A stretch of 64,000 nt of DNA, from the NCBI RefSeq assembly GCF_014851805.1, contig NZ_JACVAK010000004.1, positions 62,001 through 126,000 of the forward strand. The letters run 5' to 3'. The notes beneath the pieces were generated by a model. The model searched no databases, was not told the DNA's origin, and was given only the letters and a program-made list of their open reading frames with translations. Below, piece by piece: positions 9,461 to 19,120 of the stretch. Source of the stretch: Pseudoxanthomonas sp. PXM02. GTDB lineage: Bacteria > Pseudomonadota > Gammaproteobacteria > Xanthomonadales > Xanthomonadaceae. Positions within the stretch are counted from its first letter, which is position 1. Every line of letters starts with the position of its first letter. The position numbers and the translations under genes were made by a program.

Positions 9461-9494
9461 GAAGAAGAAAACCGCGGCCATGAGGACCGGCGTG
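9461..9494 (-). terminator. Imperfect Rho-independent terminator after the tautomerase gene
   Basis: On the minus strand a GC-rich imperfect hairpin with arms near ACGCCGG and CCGCGGT is followed by TTTTCTTCTTC, directly downstream of the tautomerase stop at 9506. It is a degenerate relative of the perfect hairpin at 9936-9967. Confidence 0.6.
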
Positions 9495-9505
9495 GGGATT
9501 ACCCC

Positions 9506-9886
9506 TCAGGTGTGAATCAAACGCCCGCCTGCGAACGCCCAGTTCTCCCACGTCGTTTCCTTGAAGCAGACCATGACGTTCTCCGGATTCCTGCCGGCGG
9601 CCGTCAGTCGCTGCATCAGGTCCGCCAGTAGCGCTTTCTTGACCTTCACGCTGCGGCCGACGGACCACAGGATCTCGATCAGCGCGAAGTCCTCGTCGCG
9701 CGCGCCAGCGACATCGGGATACGACGGGTCGTAGCGGAAGTCTTCCGCCGACAGTTCCAGCACGCGCTGGAAGCGGTCGGTGGCCGGCACGCCGGAGGCG
9801 ACCAGCGCAGCGTGCACGGCATCCAGGATCGACGACTTGAAGGCGTCGTCCTTCGGCGCGCGGACAGTGAGGGTGACGAGCGGCAT
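9506..9886 (-). CDS. Tautomerase-superfamily protein
   Basis: 126-residue protein starting MPLVTLTVRAPKDDAFKSSI. After Met removal it exposes Pro1, the catalytic base of the tautomerase superfamily (4-oxalocrotonate tautomerase/MIF fold). Two beta-alpha-beta units are recognisable: PLVTLTVR...ILDAVHAAL and FALIEILWSVGRSVKVKKALLADLMQRL. Residues NPENVMVCFKETTWENWAFAGGR at the end match the C-terminal unit of the tautomerase_2-like group. The substrate is unknown. Transcribed alone; a terminator follows. Confidence 0.85.
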   Translation of the reverse strand: MPLVTLTVRAPKDDAFKSSILDAVHAALVASGVPATDRFQRVLELSAEDFRYDPSYPDVAGARDEDFALIEILWSVGRSVKVKKALLADLMQRLTAAGRNPENVMVCFKETTWENWAFAGGRLIHT

Positions 9887-9935
9887 GGCGTGCTCCCGCG
9901 GGAAAGGGCGGCCAGCTTAGCGGGCGACCGTTACG

Positions 9936-9967
9936 CAAAAGAAAACGCCGGCCACGAGGACCGGCGT
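9936..9967 (-). terminator. Rho-independent terminator of the MFS gene
   Basis: Perfect 7-bp stem (ACGCCGG at 9945-9951 with CCGGCGT at 9961-9967, 9-base loop). On the minus strand it is followed by TTTTCTTTTG. It lies just after the MFS transporter stop at 10010. Confidence 0.85.
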
Positions 9968-10009
9968 CGAGGTTGCCGGCCCTGGGAGGGGCCGGCGGGG
10001 GAGGAACGT

Positions 10010-11674
10010 TTACTTCGTGATATCGACGTCCTTGGTCTCGCGCAGGAACAGCGTGCCGATGATCAGCGTCATCACCGCGATGCCGATCGGGTACCACAGG
10101 CCGTAGTACAGGTTGCCCGTGGCCGCGACCAGCGCGAAGGAGATCGCCGGCAGGAAGCCGCCGAACCAGCCGTTACCGATGTGGTACGGCAGCGACATCG
10201 AGGTGTAGCGGATCTGCGTCGGGAACAGCTCGACCAGGTAGGCGGCGATCGGGCCGTACACCATGGTCACGTAGATCACCAGGATCCACAGCAGGAAGAT
10301 CGTCATCGGGACATTGATGCGATTCGTATCTGCCTTCTCCGGATAACCGGCGGCACCCAGCGCCTTCTTCAGCTCACCACCGAACGCGGCGGTCTTGGCC
10401 TTCACGTCGTCGCCGGACAGGCCGGCGGCTTCGAACGACGGCACCGAGGTGGCGCCCACGTTCACCTGCGCCAGCGAACCGACCGGGGCGGTCTGCACGC
10501 TGTACGGCACGCCGGCGCGCGCCAGCGCCGCGGTGGCCTGGTCGCACGAGCTGGTGAACTTGCGCGTGCCCGGGATCGGGTCGAACTGGAAGGAGCAGGT
10601 GTTCTTGTCGGCGACCACGACGGCCGGTGAGGTACGGCTGGCTTCTTCCACGCCCGGGTTGGCGAAGTGGGTGATGCCCTTGAAGATCGGGAAGTAGGTC
10701 ACCGCGGCCAGCAGGCAGCCCGCCATGATGATCTTCTTGCGACCGATGCGGTCCGACAGCCAGCCGAAGAACAGGAAGAACGGCGTGGCCAGGAACAGCG
10801 CGGCGGCGATCAGCAGGTAGGCGACGGTGGAGTCGACCTTCAGGATGCTCTGCAGGTAGAACAGGGCGTAGAACTGGCCGGCGTACCACACCACGGCCTG
10901 GCCGGCAGTGGCGCCGAACAGCACCAGCAGCATCAGCTTCAGGTTGCCGCCCTTCATCGAATCGCGGAACGGCGTCTTCGAACCCTTGCCCTCGGCCTTC
11001 ATCTGCTGGAACAGCGGGGACTCGCTCAACTGCATGCGGATCCACACCGAAATACCCAGCAGCACGATCGAACCCAGGAACGGAATGCGCCAGCCCCAGG
11101 CCTCGAACGCCTCCGTGCCCAGCGACAGGCGGCACGCCAGGATCACCAGCAGCGACAGGAACAGGCCCAGCGTGGCGGTGGTCTGGATGAAGGCGGTGTA
11201 CAGGCCGCGCTTGCCGTCCGGTGCGTGCTCGGCCACGTAGGTCGCCGCGCCGCCGTACTCGCCACCCATCGCCAGGCCCTGCAACAGGCGCAGCACGATG
11301 AGGATGACGGGCGCCGCCATGCCGATCGTTTCGTAGTTGGGCAGCACGCCGACCAGGAAGGTCGAGATGCCCATGATCAGGATGGTGACCAGGAACGTGT
11401 ACTTGCGGCCGATGCGGTCGCCGAGGCTACCGAAGAAGGCCGCGCCGAACGGACGCACGAAGAAGCCCGCCGCGAACGCCAGCAGCGCGAAGATCATGCC
11501 CGTGGTCGGGTTGACGCCGCTGAAGAACTGCTTGGCGATGATGGCCGCCAGCGAACCGTACAGATAGAAGTCGTACCACTCGAAGACGGTGCCGAGGCTG
11601 GAGGCGAAGATGACCTTCTTGTGGCCCTTCGTCAGCTCACCCTTCGGCGAATGCTGCGCAGTCGTGGAACTCAT
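10010..11674 (-). CDS. MFS transporter, metabolite:H+ symporter (MHS) type, with a large periplasmic insertion
   Basis: 554-residue inner-membrane transporter. Motif A occurs in both halves (GSLGDRIGRKYTF near 83 and GWLSDRIGRKKII near 304), with MHS-type features FEWYDFYLYG near 31 and GLAMGGEYGGAATYVAEHAP near 133. Family members are usually about 430-450 residues. The excess is an insertion at about 333-453 between membrane segments 9 and 10, a loop predicted to be periplasmic, containing Cys360 and Cys377. The substrate is probably a small organic acid or zwitterion. It starts 11 bases after the porin gene, so the two form an operon. That operon is divergent from acs, which hints at a carboxylate substrate. 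Confidence 0.93.
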   Translation of the reverse strand: MSSTTAQHSPKGELTKGHKKVIFASSLGTVFEWYDFYLYGSLAAIIAKQFFSGVNPTTGMIFALLAFAAGFFVRPFGAAFFGSLGDRIGRKYTFLVTILIMGISTFLVGVLPNYETIGMAAPVILIVLRLLQGLAMGGEYGGAATYVAEHAPDGKRGLYTAFIQTTATLGLFLSLLVILACRLSLGTEAFEAWGWRIPFLGSIVLLGISVWIRMQLSESPLFQQMKAEGKGSKTPFRDSMKGGNLKLMLLVLFGATAGQAVVWYAGQFYALFYLQSILKVDSTVAYLLIAAALFLATPFFLFFGWLSDRIGRKKIIMAGCLLAAVTYFPIFKGITHFANPGVEEASRTSPAVVVADKNTCSFQFDPIPGTRKFTSSCDQATAALARAGVPYSVQTAPVGSLAQVNVGATSVPSFEAAGLSGDDVKAKTAAFGGELKKALGAAGYPEKADTNRINVPMTIFLLWILVIYVTMVYGPIAAYLVELFPTQIRYTSMSLPYHIGNGWFGGFLPAISFALVAATGNLYYGLWYPIGIAVMTLIIGTLFLRETKDVDITK

Positions 11675-11685
11675 GTGGATTCCCC

Positions 11686-13068
11686 TCAGAATGTGTATTT
11701 GACGGAGGTGTGCAGACGCTTCAGGTCGCCCTCGCGGTCGTCCTCAAGCGAACGCTGGCCGTAGATGAGCTCCGCGCCGATATCCAGCTTGGGGAACGGC
11801 GAGTAGATCAGGTTGGCGTGCAGCGACTGCGTGCGCTCGGTGACTCCCCAGCCCGTGAGCGCGGTGTCGTTGTCGAAGTGCGAAGCGGAATACATCAGGT
11901 TGGTGCGCATCTTCGGGCTGAGCACATGGCGCCACGCCACGAAACCGCCGTAGCCGTCCAGCGCGTTGATGTCCCCGTTGGCCTCAGTCACCACGTCGCT
12001 GCCCACGCCGAAGGCGAGGTAGCGGCCGATGCCCTGGCCGGCGTTCACCGCATAGCGGATGTCGTCGTTCTTGCCCAGGTTGAACTTGCCCGAGACGCTG
12101 ACGGATGCGCCGGTATCGGTCTCGTCCAGCAGCTTGAACTGGCGCACCATGCCGGCGACGGTGAAGTGGCCCCAGTCGCCCTTGGTCAGCCAGCGCGCGG
12201 TGACGTCCGGCGCGGCGTTGTCCCCGCTGTTGAAGCGCGCACCGGTGAGGTACGGGGTGACGGTGGTCTGCGGGTTCTCGATCGAGAACGACCACGGACC
12301 CTTGGTGTAGCGCAACTGCGCCTGGCGCACGAAGATCGTGCCGTCGGTGGGGCCGACGAAGTCGACCGCATCCGGCAGCGCCGCCGCGTCCATGAAGTTG
12401 GACCAGGTCTGGCCGGCCAGCCAGTTGTTCCAGCTGACATATGCATGGCGCAGGGTGACGGCGTAGGTATTGGTCGCGGTCTCGTTGCCGGCCAGCGCAT
12501 TGCTGCCGCCGCCGAAGAAGTCCATCTCGACGAAGCCCTTGAGCTTGTCGCCGCCCTCGGTGACGTGGTCCGCGCTCAACCAGAAGCGCGAGAACTGCGC
12601 GTGGAAGTCGGCATAGGGGTCGCCGCCGTCGGCACCTGCGCCACCGACCGGAATGGTGCTGGGCACGTAGAACAGGCGGCCGGACGAACCATCGGCGATG
12701 CGGCCGTCGCTGGTGTCGGTGACCATCGCGTCCATCTTGATGAAGCCGCCGTAGGAGAACGTGCTCCCCGGGTTCGACGCGGTCAGGATGGTGGTGTTCT
12801 GGATCGGCTGCTTGCCCGCGGGCACGGCGGCCGGTGCGGTGGCCTGCTTGGCCTGCACCTGCGTCACCTGCTCCTGCGTGGTGGTGATCTGCGTCTGCTG
12901 TTGCTGCTGTGCGGACAGCAGCAGCTGCACCTGCCGCTCCAGGTCGGCCACGCGGGCTTCCAGCGCCTTTTCCTTGGCGGTCTGTGCGAACGCCATCCCC
13001 GGCGCGATCAAAGCGACGAACAGCGCGGCAGCCAGCGGCCGTCGCGCGAATGCGGAACGTTGGGTCAT
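11686..13068 (-). CDS. DcaP-like trimeric outer-membrane porin
   Basis: 460 residues with a signal peptide (RRPLAAALFVALIAPGMAFAQ). A Gln-rich coiled coil at about 30-75 (KEKALEARVADLERQVQLLL, then a run of Gln) is typical of the periplasmic trimerisation segment of DcaP porins. The rest is an amphipathic beta-barrel with alternating aromatic strands, ending in ...HTSVKYTF with the C-terminal Phe needed by the BAM machinery. ATG 13068 has a strong GGGAGGGG ribosome-binding site; an in-frame start 20 codons upstream would add a non-signal extension. DcaP porins import small anionic compounds such as dicarboxylates. First gene of the operon with the MFS transporter. Confidence 0.9.
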   Translation of the reverse strand: MTQRSAFARRPLAAALFVALIAPGMAFAQTAKEKALEARVADLERQVQLLLSAQQQQQTQITTTQEQVTQVQAKQATAPAAVPAGKQPIQNTTILTASNPGSTFSYGGFIKMDAMVTDTSDGRIADGSSGRLFYVPSTIPVGGAGADGGDPYADFHAQFSRFWLSADHVTEGGDKLKGFVEMDFFGGGSNALAGNETATNTYAVTLRHAYVSWNNWLAGQTWSNFMDAAALPDAVDFVGPTDGTIFVRQAQLRYTKGPWSFSIENPQTTVTPYLTGARFNSGDNAAPDVTARWLTKGDWGHFTVAGMVRQFKLLDETDTGASVSVSGKFNLGKNDDIRYAVNAGQGIGRYLAFGVGSDVVTEANGDINALDGYGGFVAWRHVLSPKMRTNLMYSASHFDNDTALTGWGVTERTQSLHANLIYSPFPKLDIGAELIYGQRSLEDDREGDLKRLHTSVKYTF

Positions 13069-13389
13069 AACCCCTCCCGAAAGGTTGATGGCCGCGTTGC
13101 GCGGCTGGGGGGAGACTTGCGCCTGCATGCCCGCAGCGCCTATTCGCCATTAGTCGTAACGGCAGTGCAGCAAAAGCAAACCCCTACAAAAACAGGGGTG
13201 CGGCGTTCTGTCGCAGTGCATGGCGCACGCGCTTTAAGACCATTGTCTAAGCCGGATGCTGCAATGCCGCACGCCGCTATGCGTCAAACTCGATCCCCCG
13301 GATGCGCCGACGTCGTCCCCATGGATGCGCGCCTTCCGGCCTTCTTGCTTCAGAATCGACGCATTACTTGAACGTCCCGGGAGGACCTC
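13069..13389. promoter_or_regulatory. Divergent regulatory region between the porin-MFS operon and acs
   Basis: 321 bases without a gene. It holds two inverted repeats: ACCCCT (13180-13185) and AGGGGT (13194-13199) separated by 8 bases, and TTAAGAC (13234-13240) opposite GTCTAA (13245-13250). Both are plausible sites for the NarL/LuxR-type regulator encoded after acs. The acs gene has a GGGAGGA ribosome-binding site next to its start. I could not place convincing -35/-10 boxes. Confidence 0.5.
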
Positions 13390-15333
<1,944 letters not shown>

Positions 15334-15372
15334 GCACGACCGGCCCTTCGCGGGGAGGCGGAGGACCAGCAC

Positions 15373-15397
15373 GGTGCGGGCACGAGACGCCCGCACC
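15373..15397 (+). terminator. Strong hairpin between acs and the regulator gene
   Basis: GGTGCGGGC (15373-15381) pairs perfectly with GCCCGCACC (15389-15397) around a 7-base loop. No T run follows, so it may be a leaky terminator or RNA-stability element that lowers expression of the downstream regulator relative to acs. Confidence 0.5.
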
Positions 15398-15435
15398 TGT
15401 GCAGCACGACCCCCACGGATTACCCTTCCCCCACG

Positions 15436-16119
15436 ATGGACCGCAATGCCATGCCCACCCTGCTGATCGCTGACGACCACCCGCTGTTCCGCGAGGCGCT
15501 GCGCGGCGCCGTGCAACGGGTCATGCCGGGCGTGAAGCTGCACGAAGCCGACAGCGTCGATGCGCTGTACGTGCTGGTCGACGCGCACCCCGACGCCGAC
15601 CTGCTGCTGATGGACCTCAACATGCCCGGCGCGTACGGTTTCAATGCGCTGGTGCACCTGCGCGCACTGCACCCGCAGCTGCCGGTGGTCATCGTGTCGG
15701 CGCGCGAGGAGCCCGCGGTGATGCGTCGCGCGCTGGACCATGGCGCGCTGGGCTTCATTCCGAAGTCCGCCGATTCGGACACCATCGGCCAGGCCATCGG
15801 CGCGGTGCTCGACGGCGAGCGCTGGGTGCCGGACGAAGCGCACAACGCACCGGCCACCAGCCGCGACGAGCAGGAAACCGCACAGCGCCTGCGCGATCTC
15901 ACACCGCAGCAGTTCAAGGTGCTGCAGATGCTCGGCGCCGGCCGCCTCAACAAGCAGATCGCCTACGACCTGGGCGTGTCCGAGGCCACCATCAAGGCCC
16001 ACGTCACCGCGATCCTGCGCAAGCTGCACGTCACCAACCGCACCCAAGCCGTGCTGGCCGCCGGTCGTCTGGCGGTGGATCCGGATGGACTGGTGCTGCC
16101 GCCGGAAGAGGCGGAGTAG
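15436..16119 (+). CDS. crbR: LuxR/NarL-family response regulator, CrbR-like
   Basis: 227 residues. The receiver domain begins TLLIADDHPLFREAL, with phospho-acceptor D60 in LLLMDLNMPG and K near 112 in GFIPKSADSD. The C-terminal LuxR-type helix-turn-helix is LTPQQFKVLQMLGAGRLNKQIAYDLGVSEATIKAHV. CrbR (also called ErdR) activates acs in pseudomonads and vibrios with the symporter-fused kinase CrbS. The placement directly after acs and a matching kinase at 20.6-24.1 kb support that assignment. A second ATG at 15451 is equally possible as the start. The symbol is by context and family, not proven orthology. Confidence 0.82.
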   Translation: MDRNAMPTLLIADDHPLFREALRGAVQRVMPGVKLHEADSVDALYVLVDAHPDADLLLMDLNMPGAYGFNALVHLRALHPQLPVVIVSAREEPAVMRRALDHGALGFIPKSADSDTIGQAIGAVLDGERWVPDEAHNAPATSRDEQETAQRLRDLTPQQFKVLQMLGAGRLNKQIAYDLGVSEATIKAHVTAILRKLHVTNRTQAVLAAGRLAVDPDGLVLPPEEAE

Positions 16120-16122
16120 GGC

Positions 16123-16138
16123 ACTCGCTTCGGCGAGT
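16123..16138. terminator. Short UUCG-capped hairpin between convergent genes
   Basis: ACTCGC (16123-16128), TTCG loop, GCGAGT (16133-16138), just after the regulator stop and before the end of the convergent membrane gene. No T tract, so terminator function is tentative. Confidence 0.4.
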
Positions 16139-16152
16139 CCAGTCGCGGTCTG

Positions 16153-16545
16153 TCACCGCGACGGCGCTACCGAAAGACCGAACAGCCGCATCACCGGCCC
16201 GGTGAGCAACGCTCCCACGATGGCGCATGGCGTGCCCCACAGCAGTACGGCGACATAGATCATCGACGCGCCGCCGCCCTGATACGGCCGCACGCAGTCC
16301 GTGTAGTAGGCCAGCAGCAGCCACGGTGCGAACAGCAGGCAGGCACCGACTGCACGCAGCGGATTGGCGCTCAGTAGCGAGATGAAGGCCGGCAGCAGCG
16401 GGACCAGCAGGAACACGCCGAGCACCTGCAGGAAGGTCAGCAGCGTGTGGTCGTAACAGCCGAAGCTGTTAAAGGCCTGCAACAGGATCACCGCCACGAT
16501 GGCAGCAACGCCACCGAGCAATGCATGTTTGCGGGAGATCGTCAT
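16153..16545 (-). CDS. Small four-helix inner-membrane protein, unknown
   Basis: 130 residues with four hydrophobic segments: about 6-24 (LLGGVAAIVAVILLQAF), 37-58 (FLQVLGVFLLVPLLPAFISL), 64-82 (AVGACLLFAPWLLLAYY) and 95-120 (MIYVAVLLWGTPCAIVGALL). No conserved motif recognised. I used ATG 16545 (MTISRKHALL), preceded by AGGTG; a GTG three codons upstream is also in frame. Convergent with the response regulator gene. Confidence 0.7.
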   Translation of the reverse strand: MTISRKHALLGGVAAIVAVILLQAFNSFGCYDHTLLTFLQVLGVFLLVPLLPAFISLLSANPLRAVGACLLFAPWLLLAYYTDCVRPYQGGGASMIYVAVLLWGTPCAIVGALLTGPVMRLFGLSVAPSR

Positions 16546-16585
16546 GGAATACACCTGTGTCCCGTGAACACTGTCTTCAGCGGGC

Positions 16586-16960
16586 TCATGCTGGCGGTGA
16601 CGCGGGCGGTGGGAGGTCGCCGGCAGGATCGGCGCTCCACGTGGATGCCGGCACCAGGTGGTCGTTGACCGGTGTCAGGCGAATCTCGGGGAAGTGCTCG
16701 ATGATGCAGTCCGCCATATCCGCCTGCGCGGCCGGGTCGGCGGATGGCCGCGCAAACGCGTCGGCGCGTGCCTGCTCGCTGGGCCATTGTGCGTACGCAT
16801 ACCACAGGCCATCGTCACCCTTGTGCAGGCGCGAGCCCAGCCCGCCGCGTTCGTCGCGGATGCGCGAGGTCAGCCGTGACCAGGCGGCGACGTACTTCGC
16901 CTCTTTCTCCGGATGCACCCTGGCGCGGTAGATCACGCAGAAACCGAGTCCTTCCACCAT
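16586..16960 (-). CDS. Antibiotic-biosynthesis-monooxygenase-like (ABM) domain protein
   Basis: 124 residues beginning MVEGLGFCVIYRARVHPEKE. The pattern VIYRARVHPEKEAKYVAAWSRL followed by GGLGSRLHKGDDGLWYAYAQW fits the dimeric alpha/beta ABM fold found in small monooxygenases and stress proteins. The last 20 residues are a Pro/Ala-rich tail. ATG 16960 has a GAGGAA ribosome-binding site; the open frame upstream is not protein-like. The enzymatic activity, if any, is unknown. Confidence 0.75.
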   Translation of the reverse strand: MVEGLGFCVIYRARVHPEKEAKYVAAWSRLTSRIRDERGGLGSRLHKGDDGLWYAYAQWPSEQARADAFARPSADPAAQADMADCIIEHFPEIRLTPVNDHLVPASTWSADPAGDLPPPASPPA

Positions 16961-17001
16961 TGGGGATTCCTCTGTTCGTGTTGGGGGCTGCGCCATCCGG
17001 A

Positions 17002-17574
17002 TCAGTGGCGGCTTTCCGCCAACAGCGTCAGGACCGACAGACCGGAAACCGCGGATGCCGAAGGAGGCGCGGCCGCCAGGCGCACGGTCAGCAGGATTCG
17101 CTTGTTGGACAGCATCTGGAGTGACGAGGTTATTTCCACCGGCACTTCGCCCCTGTCCAGGCGGGTCATAAAGTCCTTGCGGCTTGCCGAGTCCAGGCAT
17201 GCGGCCGCCCGCTTTGCGTTGTAGTGGCCGAACTCCCACGAGGTGTTGGGCATCAGGTACGCGCAAAGCGCCTGTCCCGGCGCGTCACCCGAATGACGGC
17301 AGTCGTGCGTCTTGAGCACGTCTGCGGTGTCTCCACCCCATCCGCCGCGCAAGACGACTTCATGGCGTTGCCCGGATTGTGTCGTCGCGGCGAATGCAGC
17401 CAGTTGCGCGCACATCTGATCCTCGGTGCGCTCGGGATCCGTGGAGCAGGATGTCGCCAGAACAAGAATGGGCACGAGAAAACATACGTGGCGAACGAAA
17501 GTCTTCCTGCGCACAACGACGGGAACACGGCGAGCCTCGAGGTACCCTCGCTCGTAAGAATGCGCGGGTGTCAT
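17002..17574 (-). CDS. Predicted lipoprotein, unknown function
   Basis: 190 residues. A hydrophobic segment VCFLVPILVLATSC ends in a lipobox-like ATSC, so the mature protein is probably lipid-anchored at Cys followed by STDPE. The N-terminus before the signal is unusually long (about 28 residues), so an internal GTG start is possible. The body has several Cys residues (DQMCAQL, THDCRHSG, ALCAYLM, AACLDSA). Its ATG overlaps the stop of the preceding small gene in an ATGA arrangement, showing translational coupling. Confidence 0.65.
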   Translation of the reverse strand: MTPAHSYERGYLEARRVPVVVRRKTFVRHVCFLVPILVLATSCSTDPERTEDQMCAQLAAFAATTQSGQRHEVVLRGGWGGDTADVLKTHDCRHSGDAPGQALCAYLMPNTSWEFGHYNAKRAAACLDSASRKDFMTRLDRGEVPVEITSSLQMLSNKRILLTVRLAAAPPSASAVSGLSVLTLLAESRH

Positions 17575-17798
17575 TGCAGCGCCTGGCCCTTCAGCCAGCA
17601 TACGAACACGAGCACCAGGATCACGGCCCAGGTGCCGATCAGAAACGGCACGGCATGCGTGGCCGGCGGGAATACGAAGAACATCGCGGCGAGCAGGACG
17701 AACGCCACGCCGTAGACCAGCCAGCCCTGCCACCGCACCGGCAGGCCCCAGCCCCAGCCGTGGCTGCGCAGCGGAAACCAGTAGTCGTCCTTCTGCAT
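17571..17798 (-). CDS. Small two-helix membrane protein
   Basis: 75 residues: a charged start MQKDDYWFPLRSHGWGWG, then two hydrophobic helices (about 25-45, LVYGVAFVLLAAMFFVF; about 50-70, PFLIGTWAVILVLVFVCWL). Upstream partner of the lipoprotein gene, overlapping it by 4 bases. No family recognised. Confidence 0.65.
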   Translation of the reverse strand: MQKDDYWFPLRSHGWGWGLPVRWQGWLVYGVAFVLLAAMFFVFPPATHAVPFLIGTWAVILVLVFVCWLKGQALQ

Positions 17799-17911
17799 GA
17801 TCCATCCTTGCGTCGCGCGGTCGATAACGGATCGCGCCAGAAGATGTCCGTGGCGATCACCGTGGAGCCTGCATCTTCGTCGTATCGCAGGCGCGCCTGC
17901 AACCCGGGAGG

Positions 17912-18421
17912 CTAGGCCGGCAAGTTCGACCGGATCAGCGCCACGGTGTCGGCGAGCTGCCTGTCGGAGGCCAGCACGCGCTGACGACGCGCGGCATCGT
18001 CGCCGGCATCATGCGGCGTGCCGCGTTGTCGTCCTGCATCCTGGAACGTCGCGAGTTGCGGCGGACCGATGCCCCAGTCGCTGCCTTCCTGCCGCGGCAC
18101 GACATGGAAATGGAAGTGCGGTGTTTCCTGCCCGCTGTACACGCCGTTGTTCTGGAACGTCAGGATGCCGAGCGGATCGTAGGCCCTCACCAGCGCCCCG
18201 GCGACGCGTTGCGCGGCCAGCAGGACGGCCTCGCACTCGGCCTGCGACAGATCGAGCAGCGTCGCGACATGGCGCCGCGTGATGACGCAACACTGGCCCG
18301 CCTCGAACTGCCAGGGATTGATCACCGTGAGCGTGTGTTCGCCCTCGTCGATGATCTTCCATGGCTCGTCGCGCGCCGCCACGCACAGGTCGCAGGGATC
18401 TTTCACGGGAAGTTCGATCAC
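17912..18421 (-). CDS. HIT-family (histidine triad) nucleotide hydrolase-like protein
   Basis: 169 residues. The histidine-triad motif HFHFHVVP is at about residues 101-108, with preceding LGILTFQNNGVYSGQETPH and an N-terminal CDLC pair (residues 10-13) plus EGQCCVITRRH-like strand typical of HIT proteins that act on adenylylated or phosphoanhydride nucleotides. The substrate is unknown. The start is GTG at 18421, supported by AGGAG about 8 bases upstream. Monocistronic. The intergenic region after its start contains the palindromic repeat next to the integron cassettes. Confidence 0.88.
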   Translation of the reverse strand: MIELPVKDPCDLCVAARDEPWKIIDEGEHTLTVINPWQFEAGQCCVITRRHVATLLDLSQAECEAVLLAAQRVAGALVRAYDPLGILTFQNNGVYSGQETPHFHFHVVPRQEGSDWGIGPPQLATFQDAGRQRGTPHDAGDDAARRQRVLASDRQLADTVALIRSNLPA

Positions 18422-18497
18422 CTGTCTTCTCCTGCCGGGCGAACTCGATCTGATTCAATAGTCGGATGTGGTCGCACGAAGCCGGCCCAGCATCACG

Positions 18498-18585
18498 ATA
18501 GGTTGGGGTGAGCCTGCGAACCCCAACAGCAGAGCGATCCAGTCGCCATGGTGTTGGGCTTCACTTCGTTCCCCCCAACCTATGC
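18498..18585. repeat. Paired palindromic intergenic repeat at the distal end of the cassette array
   Basis: Two related hairpin units in opposite orientation. The first (18499-18528) starts TAGGTTGGGG and ends ACCCCAACA. The second (18552-18584) starts TGTTGGGC and ends CCCCAACCTATG. Outer ends TAGGTTGGGG and CCCCAACCTA are complementary, so the whole unit can also fold as one long cruciform. Similar GTTGGG/CCCAAC elements are common intergenic repeats in proteobacterial genomes. It marks the boundary between the core genome and the cassettes. Confidence 0.65.
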
Positions 18586-18616
18586 GTCGCGAGACCCTAT
18601 CCGTTTGAAGCCATGA

Positions 18617-19057
18617 TCAGGCCGTGCCCCGGGACAGTGCTGTCCAGGCCTGCCTCGTACCTAGAAGGTACAGCGCGCCGATCGCAAGGCAGATGACAGA
18701 GCTCCAGCACCAGAAGGCCACGCTGCGTTCGCCGGGCGCCATGGCGGCAAGCCAGAATCCTGCGATGCCACGCAACAGGTAGATGCCGGTAATGACGCAG
18801 AGCCCGGTGCGGAGCAAGGGAAGTCTCAGGATCACGCCGGCACCCGAGAGCGCATAGAGCGACCACAGTGCCAGCACCACCGCTATTCCGGCGGTAACGA
18901 GGGTCGGGAAAATGTCGCCAGCCGCAGCCAGTTGCGCCATGCGCTCGCCTGCCCCGAAGAAGCGATACCAGGATGGGCCGAACGCGATGCATCCGAGATG
19001 CAAGAGCGCGGCGGTCGCGCTCAGCGAGGCTCCCGTCAACAGATATGTGTTTGCCAT
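18617..19057 (-). CDS. Integron cassette protein 4: small membrane protein
   Basis: 146 residues with four predicted membrane helices (about 5-27, 47-72, 78-100, 112-135). No family recognised, although the arrangement MANTYLLTGASLSATAALLHLGCIAFGP resembles small DoxX-like or unknown four-helix proteins. Its ATG is only 3 bases after the end of the attC site of the preceding cassette, with no Shine-Dalgarno sequence, as is usual in cassettes. No attC follows its stop; the array ends in the palindromic repeat. Confidence 0.75.
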   Translation of the reverse strand: MANTYLLTGASLSATAALLHLGCIAFGPSWYRFFGAGERMAQLAAAGDIFPTLVTAGIAVVLALWSLYALSGAGVILRLPLLRTGLCVITGIYLLRGIAGFWLAAMAPGERSVAFWCWSSVICLAIGALYLLGTRQAWTALSRGTA

Positions 19058-19060
19058 GTT

Positions 19061-19120
19061 GCCTAGCGCCTGAACTAGGCCGAGCCGCGAAGCGGCGTCG
19101 GCCTCAATTAATTGTTAGGA
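19061..19120 (-). other. Integron attC site D (cassette 3/4 junction)
   Basis: 60-nt attC read on the minus strand: R'' box TCCTAAC (19120-19114), then AATTAATTGAGGCC, a central palindrome GCCGCTTCGCGGC, GGCCTAGTTCAGGC, and R' box GCTAGGC (19067-19061). It matches the classic layout (RYYYAAC...GTTRRRY with long internal complementarity), except for the first base of R'' and T to C in the R' GTT. The stop codon of cassette 3 (TAA) lies inside R''. Confidence 0.9.
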
